Source: Polytrichum commune
Taxonomy: Eukaryota > Streptophyta > Polytrichopsida > Polytrichales > Polytrichaceae
Reading direction: 5' to 3'
Length of the DNA: 64,000 bases
Assembly (NCBI GenBank): GCA_950295325.1
Contig: OX485807.1
Coordinates: 32,399,666-32,463,665, forward strand
In this document: positions 23,251 to 34,186 of the stretch, in pieces
Position numbering within the stretch: position 1 is the stretch's first letter
Layout of the letters: the number at the start of each line of letters is the position of its first letter
Made by a program: the position numbers and the translations under genes
The notes under the pieces: generated by a model
Seen by the model: only the letters and a program-made list of their open reading frames with translations
What the model was told of the DNA's origin: nothing
The model's database searches: none

Positions 23251-24081
23251 AGGAAAAGCTGACAAAATCATGATATGTGTCCATATTTGAGAAATGAGAC
23301 CAAGGATAGACATGAGAAATTGAATTTCATCATGTTCCGATTCTGTATTTAGTTGTCAATTCGTATTCAATTTCTTCATCCTGCCAAGGTGTGAGTCTTT
23401 CACAAAGGTCTGTGATTATAACTTTTGACTTTGTGAAGGTTGTAAAGTAGTGAGTCTCTATGTAACAACGTTGCCCTTCATTCATGCAATTGATTCTAAG
23501 GAGTAATGTAGTTCAGAATACTTGCAAATGGTATAAGGTAGACTTCAGAACCGAACAAGCTCTTCCATGATACATGCACATTGCACTCCAAATCTTTGTT
23601 TTGTGAATTTTTTGGGTCTACTCATTAACCTGTGTATGATATTCGGTAAGACCATTATTGGAGTCGGTCATGAATTGTAGTATACTGAGTTTGAGAGTAC
23701 ACTTAAAGTGCAACTTGAACAGAGATCTTTCCAAATTCTAGATATCCAAATTCTCGGTGTACTTCCCACATGGTTAATAAATGGAACTAAAAGCGTACAT
23801 TCGAAGGTGAACTCAAGCTTTAAAGCGAAGCAACTTGGGCCTGACCATTGAAGTTGTTATTGAAATTGCACCTCAAGTGTAAATGCACAATTGCTTTCTT
23901 TCTTTTTTAGTTTTGTTATCTGAAAAACCAGGTTCAGGAGGAGAATGAGGTCTAAGGTAAGTTCAGGGCTCATTGGTATATTTTTTCCCCTTGGTAATTA
24001 GTGTACAAGGTACCTACGCGAGGGTTAGAAGTACCAGAAAGTGAATTATTGAAACGGAGTCATGAGCGTTACTGGGTGCAC
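23251..24081. other. HMA1 3' flank, no gene seen
   Basis: The 3' untranslated region must lie in the first part of this stretch, but no single poly(A) signal stands out. The rest is AT-rich without coding frames. Confidence 0.4.
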
Positions 24082-24304
24082 ACTACACTAAATATAATAT
24101 TTAGTGTTACTTACTATTGGGAATAATGCAATGCTATAAATATTTATTGTATATCTCATTTTTTGTCAACAAAGGTCAAATTGGTTGTTTGGACAATATA
24201 GAACACTACCATCTTTTCTCGGTGAAAAAACACATCAATAGTAGAAAGATAGGAATGTGGAACTCCAAATAATAAGTGACACTAAATATCACATTTAGTG
24301 TAGT
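24082..24304. mobile_element. MITE family F, short copy
   Basis: Both ends carry ACTACACTAAATAT-n-ATATTTAGTGT(T/C)AC, once direct and once inverted. Each end is itself a palindrome (actaaatat/atatttagt), so every terminus can fold alone. Relatives are at 33692-34063 and 37111-37881. It has no coding capacity. The target duplication is unclear, and I leave the superfamily open. Confidence 0.75.
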
Positions 24305-25584
24305 TACAAAGAGTGTAGTGGGGTGCAAGCATGCAAAAATAAGGTCATATATATGGACACTCTTTCACATGCATATCATCCTTCAAAACCAAGCTCTCTA
24401 TAATGCACAAAATGGTGCATATGGACTCCACAAGCAAGTACACATACATTGTCATCCCTATTGAGCTTTTCCACCAAAAAGGTGCAATTTCTAGCTTGAA
24501 TATAGGAAATTAAAGCATACGCCAACCATTTTATGCAACGCAAAGTTTTACCATGAAATGGGATGAAGTAACTTGTTGGACTAGAATTCCTTCTATATAT
24601 TAGGTTATGCCCTCTCATCTCCTATTGTTTACAAAAGGTCATCAAGTCATAATATAACATAGTCACAAACTTGTTACCTTAAGTACCATGTGTTCATGGG
24701 TAGAGATTGCGAACAGACATTGCATGTCAGCTGTAAAAAAGACAATAACATTTCCTTTTCTTTGTCTTAAGTAGCGAACATAATCTTTAGAAAACAAAAA
24801 CTCAAAATGAAACAAGAAACCAGTCCCTCTAGATTAACATGTTTCACCCATGACAAGTAGGCAGTTTGCCACCTCTGCAGTACCCACACTAGGAGAAAAC
24901 TTGTCCATTCCAACATTGATCCATTGCAATAGATGGTCAGAATGGACATGCCTTCTCCGAATGCCACTCCCACACGAGAGTGGATAGGAGATGGTGAACG
25001 ATCATTGCACGTTAATGTTAAGAAACAAAGAAGTTCCTTTTTCTAGTGTGTCTTTGTTATCTTAAGTAGTACCCACATGCTTTCCACTTGCAAGTACCCA
25101 TAGCTCGAGAGGATTTGCACACATGGCTTTCGGGTGCATTATCGTTGCGGAAACATAATGTTGGTGTTTTCAGAATCTATGGCATTTTTTTGGAGTAGAC
25201 TTCTCACCTGTTCTACCTAGTATCAAAAGTTTCACAAAGTGGAACGCTTAAGGTTCAGTATGAATCCCCTAAACATACATCACATACATGAAGAAGGTAA
25301 CCTCTCCGATTCCACTTCTCAATATATCTCATACACCCTTGTAGTGGGTTTACAGTAGAGTCCAAGATCAAACAATCTGACTCCAACATATGAAAAAATA
25401 AAACGGCGTTGATGTGGTATCATTTTCCCTCCAAACCCAAGAAATTCATTTTCTAGTTTCTTTCTAGTTTCCTTAGTTTGAGAATTTGAACTTCAAACTG
25501 TGAATACAATCTTGAATTTCAAAATGAGATCCATTAAGAAGTCTTTGGGACCACAAGTTTCTTGGATCCAGACCCTCATGCACT
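24305..25584. other. no gene seen
   Basis: AT-rich sequence with frames under 80 codons and no recognisable domain or long repeat. The piece 25330-25560 resembles a worn MITE (gtgggtttacagtagagtccaag, then tgggaccacaagtttcttgg), possibly family D related. Confidence 0.35.
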
Positions 25585-26025
25585 GTTCAGGGAGATTTTT
25601 GGGCATAATCAATTGAGATCCTAGTGTTTCCAAGTCCCACCGGTTACATGTTGACATCTTTTATTTTTTTTGGTCCAAGATGACCCTAAACTACCGGATG
25701 ATAGTGGAAAGGTACCCAAACTTAACAAAATGGTTGGTGGTTCAATTCCAAGCCGTGAAATCGTCTCTCTACTTGACGGAAAACTAACTAGGTGATCAAG
25801 CGCCTCATGTGTTCACAAACAAACCAAAATAAATAAATAAATAAATAAAGAAGTAGAAGAAGAAGAAGAAAAAAGACATCTTTCGAATTTCCCTTATTAA
25901 CTTGAGGTAGTTTCTCTAAATGCCTCTAAAAACTTTAGTAATTTTCCTGAAGGCTTGAACTTCAACCAGCTATTTCTCAAACTCAACTGGTTCATCTTCA
26001 ACTAACAGTCGGTTCTCCCCGTTCA
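25585..26025 (-). mobile_element. hAT-like MITE family A split by a SINE
   Basis: The two halves, 25585-25661 and 25884-26025, join into one minus-strand copy of family A: gggagatttttgggcataat and ccggttacatgttgacatct, then cttcaacc.gctatttctcaaactcaac and gtcggttctccccg. The separating DNA is the SINE-like insertion at 25662-25874. Confidence 0.75.
25662..25874 (+). mobile_element. SINE-like insertion with A-rich tail
   Basis: A 213-bp insertion is flanked by a perfect 9-bp duplication, gacatcttt, at 25653-25661 and 25875-25883. It has a pol III B-box-like ggttcaattcc at about 25740 and ends in (aaat)n, (gaa)n and A runs. It interrupts a family A MITE, which gives the empty site. It is unrelated to the TCTA-tailed SINEs at 2128 and 35027. 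Confidence 0.75.
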
Positions 26026-26244
26026 CTACCCTACTGCAAATCCACGCCCCAAGTTACTACGTTACAGACTTCAGTTTTAACAATCTGTCAGCAAGACTTT
26101 CCAACAAAGTCATTTCCAATCTAGGATAACTTGAATTACACCAGGTGGTTCTCATGATCCACTGTGAAGGCTCCCCCAAAAACTGTGGTGTTGTGTAAGT
26201 TAGTGGCAACTTTCACTACAAAAGCATACAGTGCGAGGTCCAAC

Positions 26245-26412
26245 AATTGATGTACCTAGTACATGTTGACCCTACTGCAAGTTGCCATCAATGGAATGCA
26301 CCTCAAATTAGTAAAGAAAATCCAAAAGATCGCAACATGTAACCGGTTGGACTTGGAAACACTGGGATTTTGATTGATTGTGTCTAAAAACCTCACTAGA
26401 CACTGATTGTCA
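26245..26412 (+). mobile_element. hAT-like MITE family A, partial copy
   Basis: It keeps gatcgcaacatgtaaccggttggacttggaaacact followed by gtgtctaaaaacctc, the tail half of the family. The head is degraded. It lies in opposite orientation to the copy at 25585-26025. Confidence 0.6.
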
Positions 26413-26652
26413 CACATAGAGTAGGGGTGCTCATAACCGATCACTTAAGAGATCATGCACTAGGTCTAGAGAAGTATAAGACGGTGCAACAAAATTCCCA
26501 TGTAGCTAGGAAGATAGAAATCAGGAGGTTTATTCGTTACATTGAGAATACTATGAATTTTTGAAGTCGAAAATTTACCCGAACAGGTTATCAATGTCTA
26601 GAATCTACCATAACCGCTCATTTCTCCTCAGAACCAGGACATGTATCATGAC

Positions 26653-26878
26653 CAATGATCGGGGAGAACCGGCAGTTAGTTACAAATGAATTGGTTGAGT
26701 TTGAGAAATAATTGGTTGAAGTTCAAGACTGCAGGAAAATTACCGACTATTTTAGAGGGATTTATATAATATACCCCAATTTAATAAAGGAAAACCATAG
26801 GATGTCAACACGTAACCGGTTGGACTTTCAAACACTAGGATCTCAACCGTTCATGCCCAACAATCTCCCCGATTACTG
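26653..26878 (+). mobile_element. hAT-like MITE family A, intact copy
   Basis: A 226-bp unit starts CAATGATCGGGGAGAACC and ends TCTCCCCGATTACTG. It is flanked by a perfect 8-bp duplication, ATCATGAC, at 26645-26652 and 26879-26886. The 8-bp duplication and CAATG ends fit the hAT superfamily. The repeated aaccggtt motifs inside are typical of all copies. Confidence 0.85.
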
Positions 26879-26953
26879 ATCATGACACTATTGGTTTCAG
26901 CCACATCAAAAGTCTGGTACCCTATAGATCGCCGATGGGGTCTTGATCAAGAA

Positions 26954-27379
26954 CAATGATCGGGGAGATTTTTGGGCATAACCAGTTGAGATCCTAGTGT
27001 TTGCAAGTCCAACCGGTTACATGTTGGCATCCTCCGGTGTTCCTTTATTAAATTGGGGTATATTCTTCTATAGATTCCTCTAAAATGATTGGTAATTTTC
27101 CTGCAATCTTGAACTTCAACCGGTTATTCCTCAAACTCAACCGGATCATCTGTAACTAACTGTCGGTTCTCCCCGATCATAGATCTATGATCCGGTTGAG
27201 TTTGAGAAATAACCGGTTGAAATTCAAGACTGCATGAAAGTTACCGATCATTTAAGAGGAGTTTATGAAATATACCCCAATCTAATAAAGGAACACCGGA
27301 GGATGTCAACATGTAACCGGTTGGAGTTGCAAACACTCGGATCTCAACCGATTATGCCCAAAAATCTCCCTGATCATTG
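26954..27379. mobile_element. head-to-head inverted dimer of MITE family A
   Basis: A minus-strand copy (26954-27180) abuts a plus-strand copy (27185-27379), joined at a small palindrome, gatcatagatctatgatc. The outer ends are CAATGATCGGGGAGA and TCTCCCTGATCATTG, flanked by ATCAAGAA (26946-26953) and ATCAGGAA (27380-27387), an 8-bp duplication with one mismatch. The whole hairpin therefore appears to have moved as one unit. A transcript would fold into an arm of nearly 200 base pairs. Confidence 0.8.
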
Positions 27380-27404
27380 ATCAGGAATAGGTGCCTCTAC
27401 TATA

Positions 27405-27920
27405 CTTAATCATATTTGAGCAAGTCACCTACCTCCTACGTGGGTTGACGAAAGTTCCAAAGAGATATTTGGTGGACAGGAGATATTGAATTTGGTGCCC
27501 AACCAACAGTAATGGATGATGGAACTGCAGTATAATTGCACAAGTACTTCAGAATGGAGCTCATGAACTTTGCTCTTTTCCTTGTATATAACTTGACCCT
27601 AACTTATGGCACACGCTGCAAAAGCACATGCAATTTCATATCGGAGCTTGAAAAGACTGTCAGCTAAGCTACTTGTGCAATGGCTCGATACCTAACTTGT
27701 CTAAGGTATTCGAGCCTATAACGGACACTTCAACACCTATAACGGACGCTTTTAGCCGTTGGATGGGACCAAGCATTGTCTCATTTGGTGAGCAATGTTG
27801 AATCATGAAGGTTGTCGTTTCAAGCGTCCGAATCGCGGGTTGAGATACTTATAAGTTGTGAGAGGTCAAAGTGGAGATATTTCTTTCTCTTCAAGCCTCC
27901 TTTAAGCAATCAAAGAGGTC
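27405..27920. other. no gene seen
   Basis: Short frames only. A small direct duplication, cacctataacggac(a/g)ct, occurs near 27715-27750. Confidence 0.3.
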
Positions 27921-27924
27921 CTCT

Positions 27925-28065
27925 CAATTGTGTTAACTATTGAGCTTAAAATTGGTTAATGTAGGCTGAGCACATAGTCCAATCTCATCGTAACACGCAT
28001 TTTTATGGTGTCCGTTCTTAAGTGCAAGCCTTGTCATATACCACCCAAATACATGAACATGACAT
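27925..28065 (-). repeat. dispersed repeat family G
   Basis: On the minus strand it contains 'gtattt.gtggtatatgacaaggcttgc', 'ggacacc', 'cgtgttacgatgagattggac' and 'aacacaattgagaggac'. These are the conserved blocks of the family. Confidence 0.55.
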
Positions 28066-28845
28066 GAGACTAGTGTTCTATTGAGGCCCGTAGTATCTCA
28101 AATATGGGTGAAGAGGTTAAACAATAGATGGAGTTGGTGACTGAACCGTACTAATACGATTGAATTATCATAGCCCACAATATTCATCATCGAGGCGTGT
28201 AAATGATCTCCTAGTTATTGGGTGGCAACCAAGGAAGATGGCATGGGTTAGTTGGGCTACACAAGTCATCATGGAGGTTTGGGTGTAGGGCACTTCAATG
28301 CACATGGAAAATCCAGTGTAATGCCACAATAAATCAAATTTGTAGTGCACATGTTAGGTCCACAAAATATCGTTGGGACCAACCAATTGTCCAGAAGTTG
28401 TATTAGAGATAGGTTTCTTTCTCAATTTAAAAATGTAGTACTAGGCAGTCTCAAGTTTTTATTCCAAGTGCACCATCAAGTTGATATTAGCCTCTATCTC
28501 ATGGAGGCCATTGCACTCCATTGCTCTAGGGAATTGGCCTTGTTGACAACATCTTGATGTGTTTTTAGTCCCATAAGCCTTTTGGCTTCCCTGACTTTAA
28601 AATCAATTTCATTTCATTAGAGAATATGTAATCACATGAACATCAAGCATAGAACCAATTGGAATAGTAGCATATGAGCTAACATACAATATCCTAGGTA
28701 TGTCCAACTCCACCCGCATTTTTGAATAGTGAATCAAATTGGGAATTGTCATTTGGATACCAATTGCAAACCATGCATATTGCCATCTCAAGTTCATAAT
28801 TGTAACTCAGACGCAAACGTTACATGATATTAAAGTATGGTTTCT
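28066..28845. other. no gene seen
   Basis: Two adjoining + frames (28218-28406, 28345-28557) have no recognised domain and overlap each other. I do not call them genes. Confidence 0.3.
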
Positions 28846-29015
28846 TCCTTTTATTGTGATCATATAGGCCCTCCAATTGTGTTAACAAATGAAACCTGAA
28901 TATATTATGATCACATAGTCCAACCTCCTCGTAACACATGTTTCCTCGGTGTCCATTCAAAAGTACGAGCCAAGTTTGCCAACCATTGAAGTATAGGTGT
29001 CCAATGAACGAATGT
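28846..29015 (-). repeat. dispersed repeat family G
   Basis: The same blocks as at 27925, on the minus strand: aatggttggcaaacttggctcg, ggacacc, acatgtgttacgaggaggttgg and acaattggagggcctatatgatcac. Confidence 0.6.
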
Positions 29016-30096
29016 GACCACATAACACCTGCATAGCTTGGAGTGGAGGTGAGGGAGTTCTTTTTCCAACACCTATCATCAGGGGTGCAATAAGAATATG
29101 CCCCTATAGGCTTATTGCCATAGTCTTTATACTAATCTAACCTCAACATACTAATTCAAGGTCCCCAACCCCAATTTCATGTGCTAATTTCAAGGCTTGT
29201 ATAAAAACCCTTGGGCTCTACACAAGAATCAACGGTTTCACCCTCCCATGGTAGGTGTCATGAGCATGTACCTAGTGGCAAGTTGTGTGTTGTTGTCTCC
29301 GAGCAATGCGGAAATCACGGTTCCTAACCAGTGGTCATCTTTTAATATGATTTCATGATCTACTATTATAATAGATTTCCAAGCTATATTCATAGATTTC
29401 AAACCCACATAGTGGAAGAAAACCATTGGTAAGGGATCATGATTCCTTTAGTGAAGCACATCACCAGGTTGTTTGTGAAATCTCGCCTGAGAACGACGGG
29501 GGGATGGAATTATCATATACAAGCATACCTCTCATCCACCCAACATAGAAACTTGATCCCCCCCTATAAGCTTGCTATCGATTCACCGAGTCAAATAACT
29601 TCTAAGTAGACTAATGCATTATCTTCGAAAACTAATTCCAATGTCAAATCAACCCCAAAAAAATAACCTCAAAACTGCATACTATTTCAAGGCTTTTGAA
29701 TTGGAAGAATGAGAGGTCCACTCACATGCGATACTTCCCTCTCTCCCTCTCTCCCTCCCTCCCAAAAATATCAACAAACACAGGCAAAGCACTGGCATAA
29801 GCTGAGATATTAAGAAACGGGAGGTGTTTTTGGTAACGAGACATGTTCAATGCTGGCGTGGCAAGGACTTCATCAAACTTTGAAAGTGCGACAATTTCAA
29901 TGCCGAGTAGCAGCACACCACATGCTCACCACCCGTGCACCTCACTCCACCTCCTCTCCAACGTCGATACTTCTCCAGCGGCCTGGAAGAAAAATTAACT
30001 AATATTGTGTTTTTTTTTTTTTTCCTTCTTCCTCCAATTGGAATATTATCATGACACGTGAAAATTTCCAATGACTCTTGGCCAGTGCCTGGGAAC
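29016..30096. other. no gene seen; microsatellites
   Basis: It contains a (ctctctccctccctccc)-type tract at 29732-29762 and a T-run at 30009-30023. A stretch at 29920-29975 is GC-richer but has no supported frame. Confidence 0.35.
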
Positions 30097-30828
30097 AATG
30101 ATCGGGATGAACCGGTTGAGTTTGAGAAAAAAAAATAACCGGTTGAAGTTGGAGACTTCAGGAGAGTTACCGATCACTTTCGAGGAATCTATAGAAGAAT
30201 ATACCCCAAATAAATAAAGCAAAACCGGAAGATGTCACCATGTAACCGGCTGGATCTAGAATCACTAGAATCTCAACCGTAACCGGTCGGCCGCTTTGTT
30301 TCGCCGAGGTGGCACTACATGATTGGCTCTGAGCACACATGTTTGCAGACGATAACCTTGACATCCCAGCCGGTTATGATCATCTAAATCGGATATGTTG
30401 AAGAAGACGATAGGTGACCCACTATTTAGGTCACCTGTGCGGCCCAACAAAGCGGCCAACCGGTTACGTCCAGTAATCGTTTTATTGGAACCAGTCATTA
30501 GTGCAGAACCGGTTCTGCACCGATAACCTTTCCAATAAAACGATTACCTAATACAACTACATGCCCAAAAACTTTCCGGGCAGTGTCCCAGGCAGTGTCT
30601 AGGGAGATTTTTGGGCATACTGTTTGGTTGAGATCCTAGTGATTCTAGATCCAGCCGGTTACATGGTGACATCTTCCGGTTTTGCTTTATTTATTTTGGA
30701 GTATATTCTTCTATAGATTCCTCTAAAGTGATCGGTAACTCTCCTGAAGTCTCCAACTTCAACCGGTTAATTTTTTCTCAAACTCAACCAGTTCATCTGT
30801 AACTAACCGCCGGTTCGTCCCGGACATA
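30097..30828. mobile_element. tail-to-tail inverted dimer of MITE family A with a family B element inside
   Basis: The left arm is 30097-30280 plus a short continuation after 30555, and the right arm is about 30600-30828, inverted. Both arms share variants not seen in other copies: gggaygaaccgg at the head, gatgtcaccatgtaac, and ggctggatctagaatcacta. They therefore derive from one inverted duplication, not two chance insertions. The family B element at 30281-30554 interrupts the left arm. Confidence 0.75.
30281..30554 (-). mobile_element. two-hairpin repeat, family B, short copy
   Basis: Inverse orientation to 4105-4503 and about 110 bp shorter. Hairpin one is formed by gtaaccggtcggccgctttgtt (30279-30300) and aacaaagcggccaaccggttac (30447-30468). 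Hairpin two is a near-perfect palindrome of about 76 bp (30474-30549) centred on gcagaaccggttctgc. It sits inside a family A MITE, so it moved after that element. Confidence 0.75.
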
Positions 30829-31517
30829 GCTTGTGGCCATCCTGCAAATAAGGTACATGTAGAAGCGCCCAATTCTGTCAAAGGAACCCGATCACGACAC
30901 TTATTAATGTATCTCAAAGTGAACAGTTGCATATTTTCAACACAAATACTCCAGAGGTCGTTCTAAGGACCAAACACAGTTTATTGGTTGTCTTAGAGTG
31001 ATCTAAATTAAATAGATTTAAAATTTTAGAAATCAATGTTCACCACTATCCAATTTTGGGGGAAAGTTCCTACGTACCCACACATTAGATGGCCCAAAAG
31101 AGTCCCAGCTTTCATGGCACTGTATCTAAGTCGCACGATCTCAAATTGACATGACCTCGAGTGCATTGGCCGCCATATGAAATTGCTAAAGAAACGTGCA
31201 AAATTGTGAGATATTTTAAACTCGTGAAGGGTCTCGACTCTCCAGTGCTCAAAGTATCTATTATAAGCACTTTTAGGTTAACGCTTGCAGAATCTATGCA
31301 GAGGATTTCCGTGTAGTGATCGAAGCAAACTTTGTGAGGGCATTGAGGAATCTAGAAACCACGTCGTGTGTTGTTGTCATACTTCGGTGGCTTTAAGTGA
31401 TAGAAATTGAAGTAGAACCTAATTTTGTGGGAATTTAAGAAATTTTTTTGTCTATATTGTTTTCCGAGGCACCAAGAATGAGCATCGGGATTTGTGTGAA
31501 CTGTTTGTTAAAAATAC
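30829..31517. other. no gene seen
   Basis: AT-rich DNA without repeats I could match to others in this window and without coding frames. Confidence 0.3.
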
Positions 31518-31932
31518 TAAGGGCCGGTTTCACATGGGGTCCAAAGTCCCAAGTTCCAAGTCCCACTCATGTTAGCAAGTCCCAACCTGGAGGCAAACTC
31601 CCAACTTGTGAGCTTCAAGAAACCATTTGAGCATGGTTGATTATTATTGAAGTAAGATCTTGATAATTTTATGTAAAAATACTTGCAAGGCTTGTTGGGT
31701 GTAGCTTTTTCCTCAAGCCAACTCTCAACACAAATCTCAAGCCTCACTTCCAATAAGTGTTGCCATGTAGGCATCCATGTCATACTTGGGACTCGGGACT
31801 TGGGATGTGGGATTTGGGACATGTATGAAGTGGTAGGTCCCAACTTCCATGCTCTCAACAGCTAAGATTGCACAGATTGACCTCAAGTGACTTAGGACTT
31901 AGGACTTGGGACCCGTGTGAACCGGTCCCAAA
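31518..31932. mobile_element. MITE with GGGCCGGTTTCACA ends
   Basis: The left end is taagggccggtttcacatggggtcc. The right end is gggacccgtgtgaaccggtccc. They are inverted over about 22 bases, then a block of 'aagtcccaagt' repeats follows on both sides. Same terminal style as the TAA-GGG group. The 111-113-codon frames crossing it are artefacts of its repeated tcccaa motif. Confidence 0.7.
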
Positions 31933-32466
31933 TATCTTGTACTAAAGTAGACATACCCATTTCCAATGACTTAAGCAATTTCGCATAAAGTGTAGTACAC
32001 ATGTGATACAAGAGTGATTTTTTCATTGGTTTGGAAATTGATACTGCAATGTTTAACAACAAAAAATCACAATTTATTTCCAAGTTTTGAAATCAATGTG
32101 AATTTCCAAAGGCAAGATTTCTCTCCCAAGACATATTCACAATTGAGGTTGACCTATTTCTTATAATTGGGAGACGAAAACTTGAGTACAATTAGTGCCC
32201 TCTTCAAGGAACCCAAATTTGTGTCCCTTTAACTTATTTTTTGTCTCACTCCAAATGAGACGGGTACATGTGCGACTCTTCACAACTTATTCCATCATGT
32301 TAGAAAACGACATCTACATGTGTGGAAGTTCACGGTTTAAGGAAACCCTATCTATTAAGATTGGGGTGGGAGGGGGGCATGAGAAATAGTTATGTACACT
32401 CTAATTGCGTGCTTCATGTCATAGGTGAAATGGGCTAGTTGGGGGAAAATAACAATTTAAGACCAA
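31933..32466. other. no gene seen
   Basis: No coding frame of note and no repeat recognised. Confidence 0.3.
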
Positions 32467-33060
32467 TCTAGAGTAGACGCACTCACACCTGATCACTGAA
32501 GAGATTCTATGCGAACTTTGGAGAAGAATGAGGTGGTGCAATTTTCTTTTCTTGTGTAGGAAGATAGAAATCAAGAGGATTGCAAATATACATAATAAAA
32601 TAAAATTATTCCTTATATTGAAATTATTGTGAATCTTGAAGTCATAAGTTGGCTTGAACATATTACCAATGTCTAGAGTTTTCCATAACCGCTTACTTTG
32701 AGACAAATTCCTCCTTGCTTTAGCACTCAAAACTTGGGACATGTGCCATGGCATTATTGATTCCTTGGTGAAAAAACCATAACCAAAGTTAACGACTTAG
32801 GGTTAGTTTCCATGTAGGTCACTTCACCCACCGCATTCTAATGAAATGTAAATTCCACCTAGTGACATCTACATTTCCACTAGAATCTTGTGGGCAAGTG
32901 GCCTACATGGAAAGTAGCCATTAGAAATCATACAACACAAAACCTTTTTAAATCATCCACAAAAAGAAATTTTAACTAAATCAGTCCCAACCTTATCAAA
33001 ATTATGACACCCTATAGATTCCCAATGGGATCCTGATCGGGAATAGGCATCTCTACTATA
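32467..33060 (-). mobile_element. MITE family C interrupted by a small MITE
   Basis: The ends are tagagtagacgcactcacacctgatca and ccctatagattcccaatggg...ctctactata. The interior shows aggaagatagaaatcaagagg and accgcttactttgag, as in the other family C copies. A 128-bp MITE at 32797-32924 sits inside. Confidence 0.7.
32797..32924. mobile_element. very small MITE with TTAGGGTTAGTTTCCATGTAG ends
   Basis: Left ttagggttagtttccatgta ggtcactt, right aagtggcctacatggaaagtagccattag: inverted over about 35 bases, so the element is mostly two arms with a short middle. It is nested in the family C copy at 32467-33060. Confidence 0.8.
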
Positions 33061-33691
33061 CCGTATCCTTCAAAATGCACGACTTTGGAGGGTAAGGTGG
33101 TCAAAGCCATGGATCCACATTTGAGATGTTTCCACATCGCATTCTCTTTGGCAATGCTTTAGACTTTCAAACTTTCATTCTACTTACGCTTGATTCATCA
33201 TTATAGGGCTGACACCGGACTTTGAAATCATAAGGCGTCTTCTTATGTTATATTGTAAGTTAATGAAGAAGAAACAAAGAAGCAGCCTCGTGTGCCAGCT
33301 CAATATGGACGATTCCATTCTCAAGACACTAAATATAGCGTACCCCTAAGTTTAGCTGAATACCCTTGCTTTTTAGTGGCTCACCAATTCTCCCCTATCT
33401 GGCGAGTGTTTAATAGCTTCACCAACTTATTTTATGTTATGGTAGATGCTACACCTATGACAAGCGATAGATTCTCCATGGGCTTCAAACCCTTGAGAGG
33501 CCATTCCTTGGAGAGAGAGGGATTTATCGCATATAAGCATTATCTATCATCCATCCATTCAATGTAAAAACTTGACTCTCTATAGGTTTGTTGCATTTTC
33601 ATCTCAAATGACTTGAACTAGACTAATGCAAAGTCTTAAAAAGAAAATTCCAACGTTAATTACATAGAAATCAGTAACATCCGTGTTGCTT
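33061..33691. other. no gene seen
   Basis: A 91-codon + frame (33292-33567) has no recognised domain, so I do not call it. Confidence 0.3.
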
Positions 33692-34063
33692 ACTACACTA
33701 AATATGATATTTAGTGTCACCAAGTCTAATCGTCTTGCTCAATACTAATTGTAAACCGTGATAAATTATTACTAACACTAAATGTCAACCCAACGTTACT
33801 TGTCATTCCTTGTAATTTTTTGGGGGGATTATAGATCCACAGTGCTACAATTCCTGTCACTTACTAAGTTAATTTTTTCATCCAGATTTCAACCATCTTC
33901 ATCAAAAAATGCTGACACGAGAAGGTAGGGTATTGGCCAATGGATGAACTCATCCATCATCCATGACAATATTGGTTCACTTATTCATAAGAAGTGTCAT
34001 TCAAAAAGTTACCAATAGTGGTGTACAATACCCTATGACATTAAATATCATATTTGGTGTAGT
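33692..34063. mobile_element. MITE family F, middle-size copy
   Basis: Left actacactaaatatgatattt, right the inverse aaatatcatatttggtgtagt. It shares the interior block ttcatccagatttcaa(t/c)catc with the copy at 37111-37881. Confidence 0.75.
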
Positions 34064-34186
34064 TTATGGCTAATAATATGTACAATTCTTATTGGGGGGA
34101 GCGAGGTAGCTCAAGTAACACACAAAGTTCATGGTCAACACGAAGAGAATAGAGAAGGGCGCGGGGGAGGGGAGGGGGGTGGTATC

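Larger units (their letters stand above)
26416..27404 (-). mobile_element. MITE family C with two family A insertions nested in it
   Basis: The outer element reads gagtaggggtgctcataacc at the left and aggtgcctctactata at the right on the + strand, with family C interior (aggaagatagaaatcaggagg, ccctatagatcgccgatggggtc). It is broken at 26653-26878 and 26954-27379 by family A units, each with its own 8-bp target duplication. Removing them restores a family C copy of ordinary layout. Confidence 0.75.

Noticed and set aside
31517-31858. A 113-codon minus-strand frame with a repeated SQ/P-rich translation
   Set aside because: It is produced by the repeated tcccaa words of the MITE at 31518-31932.
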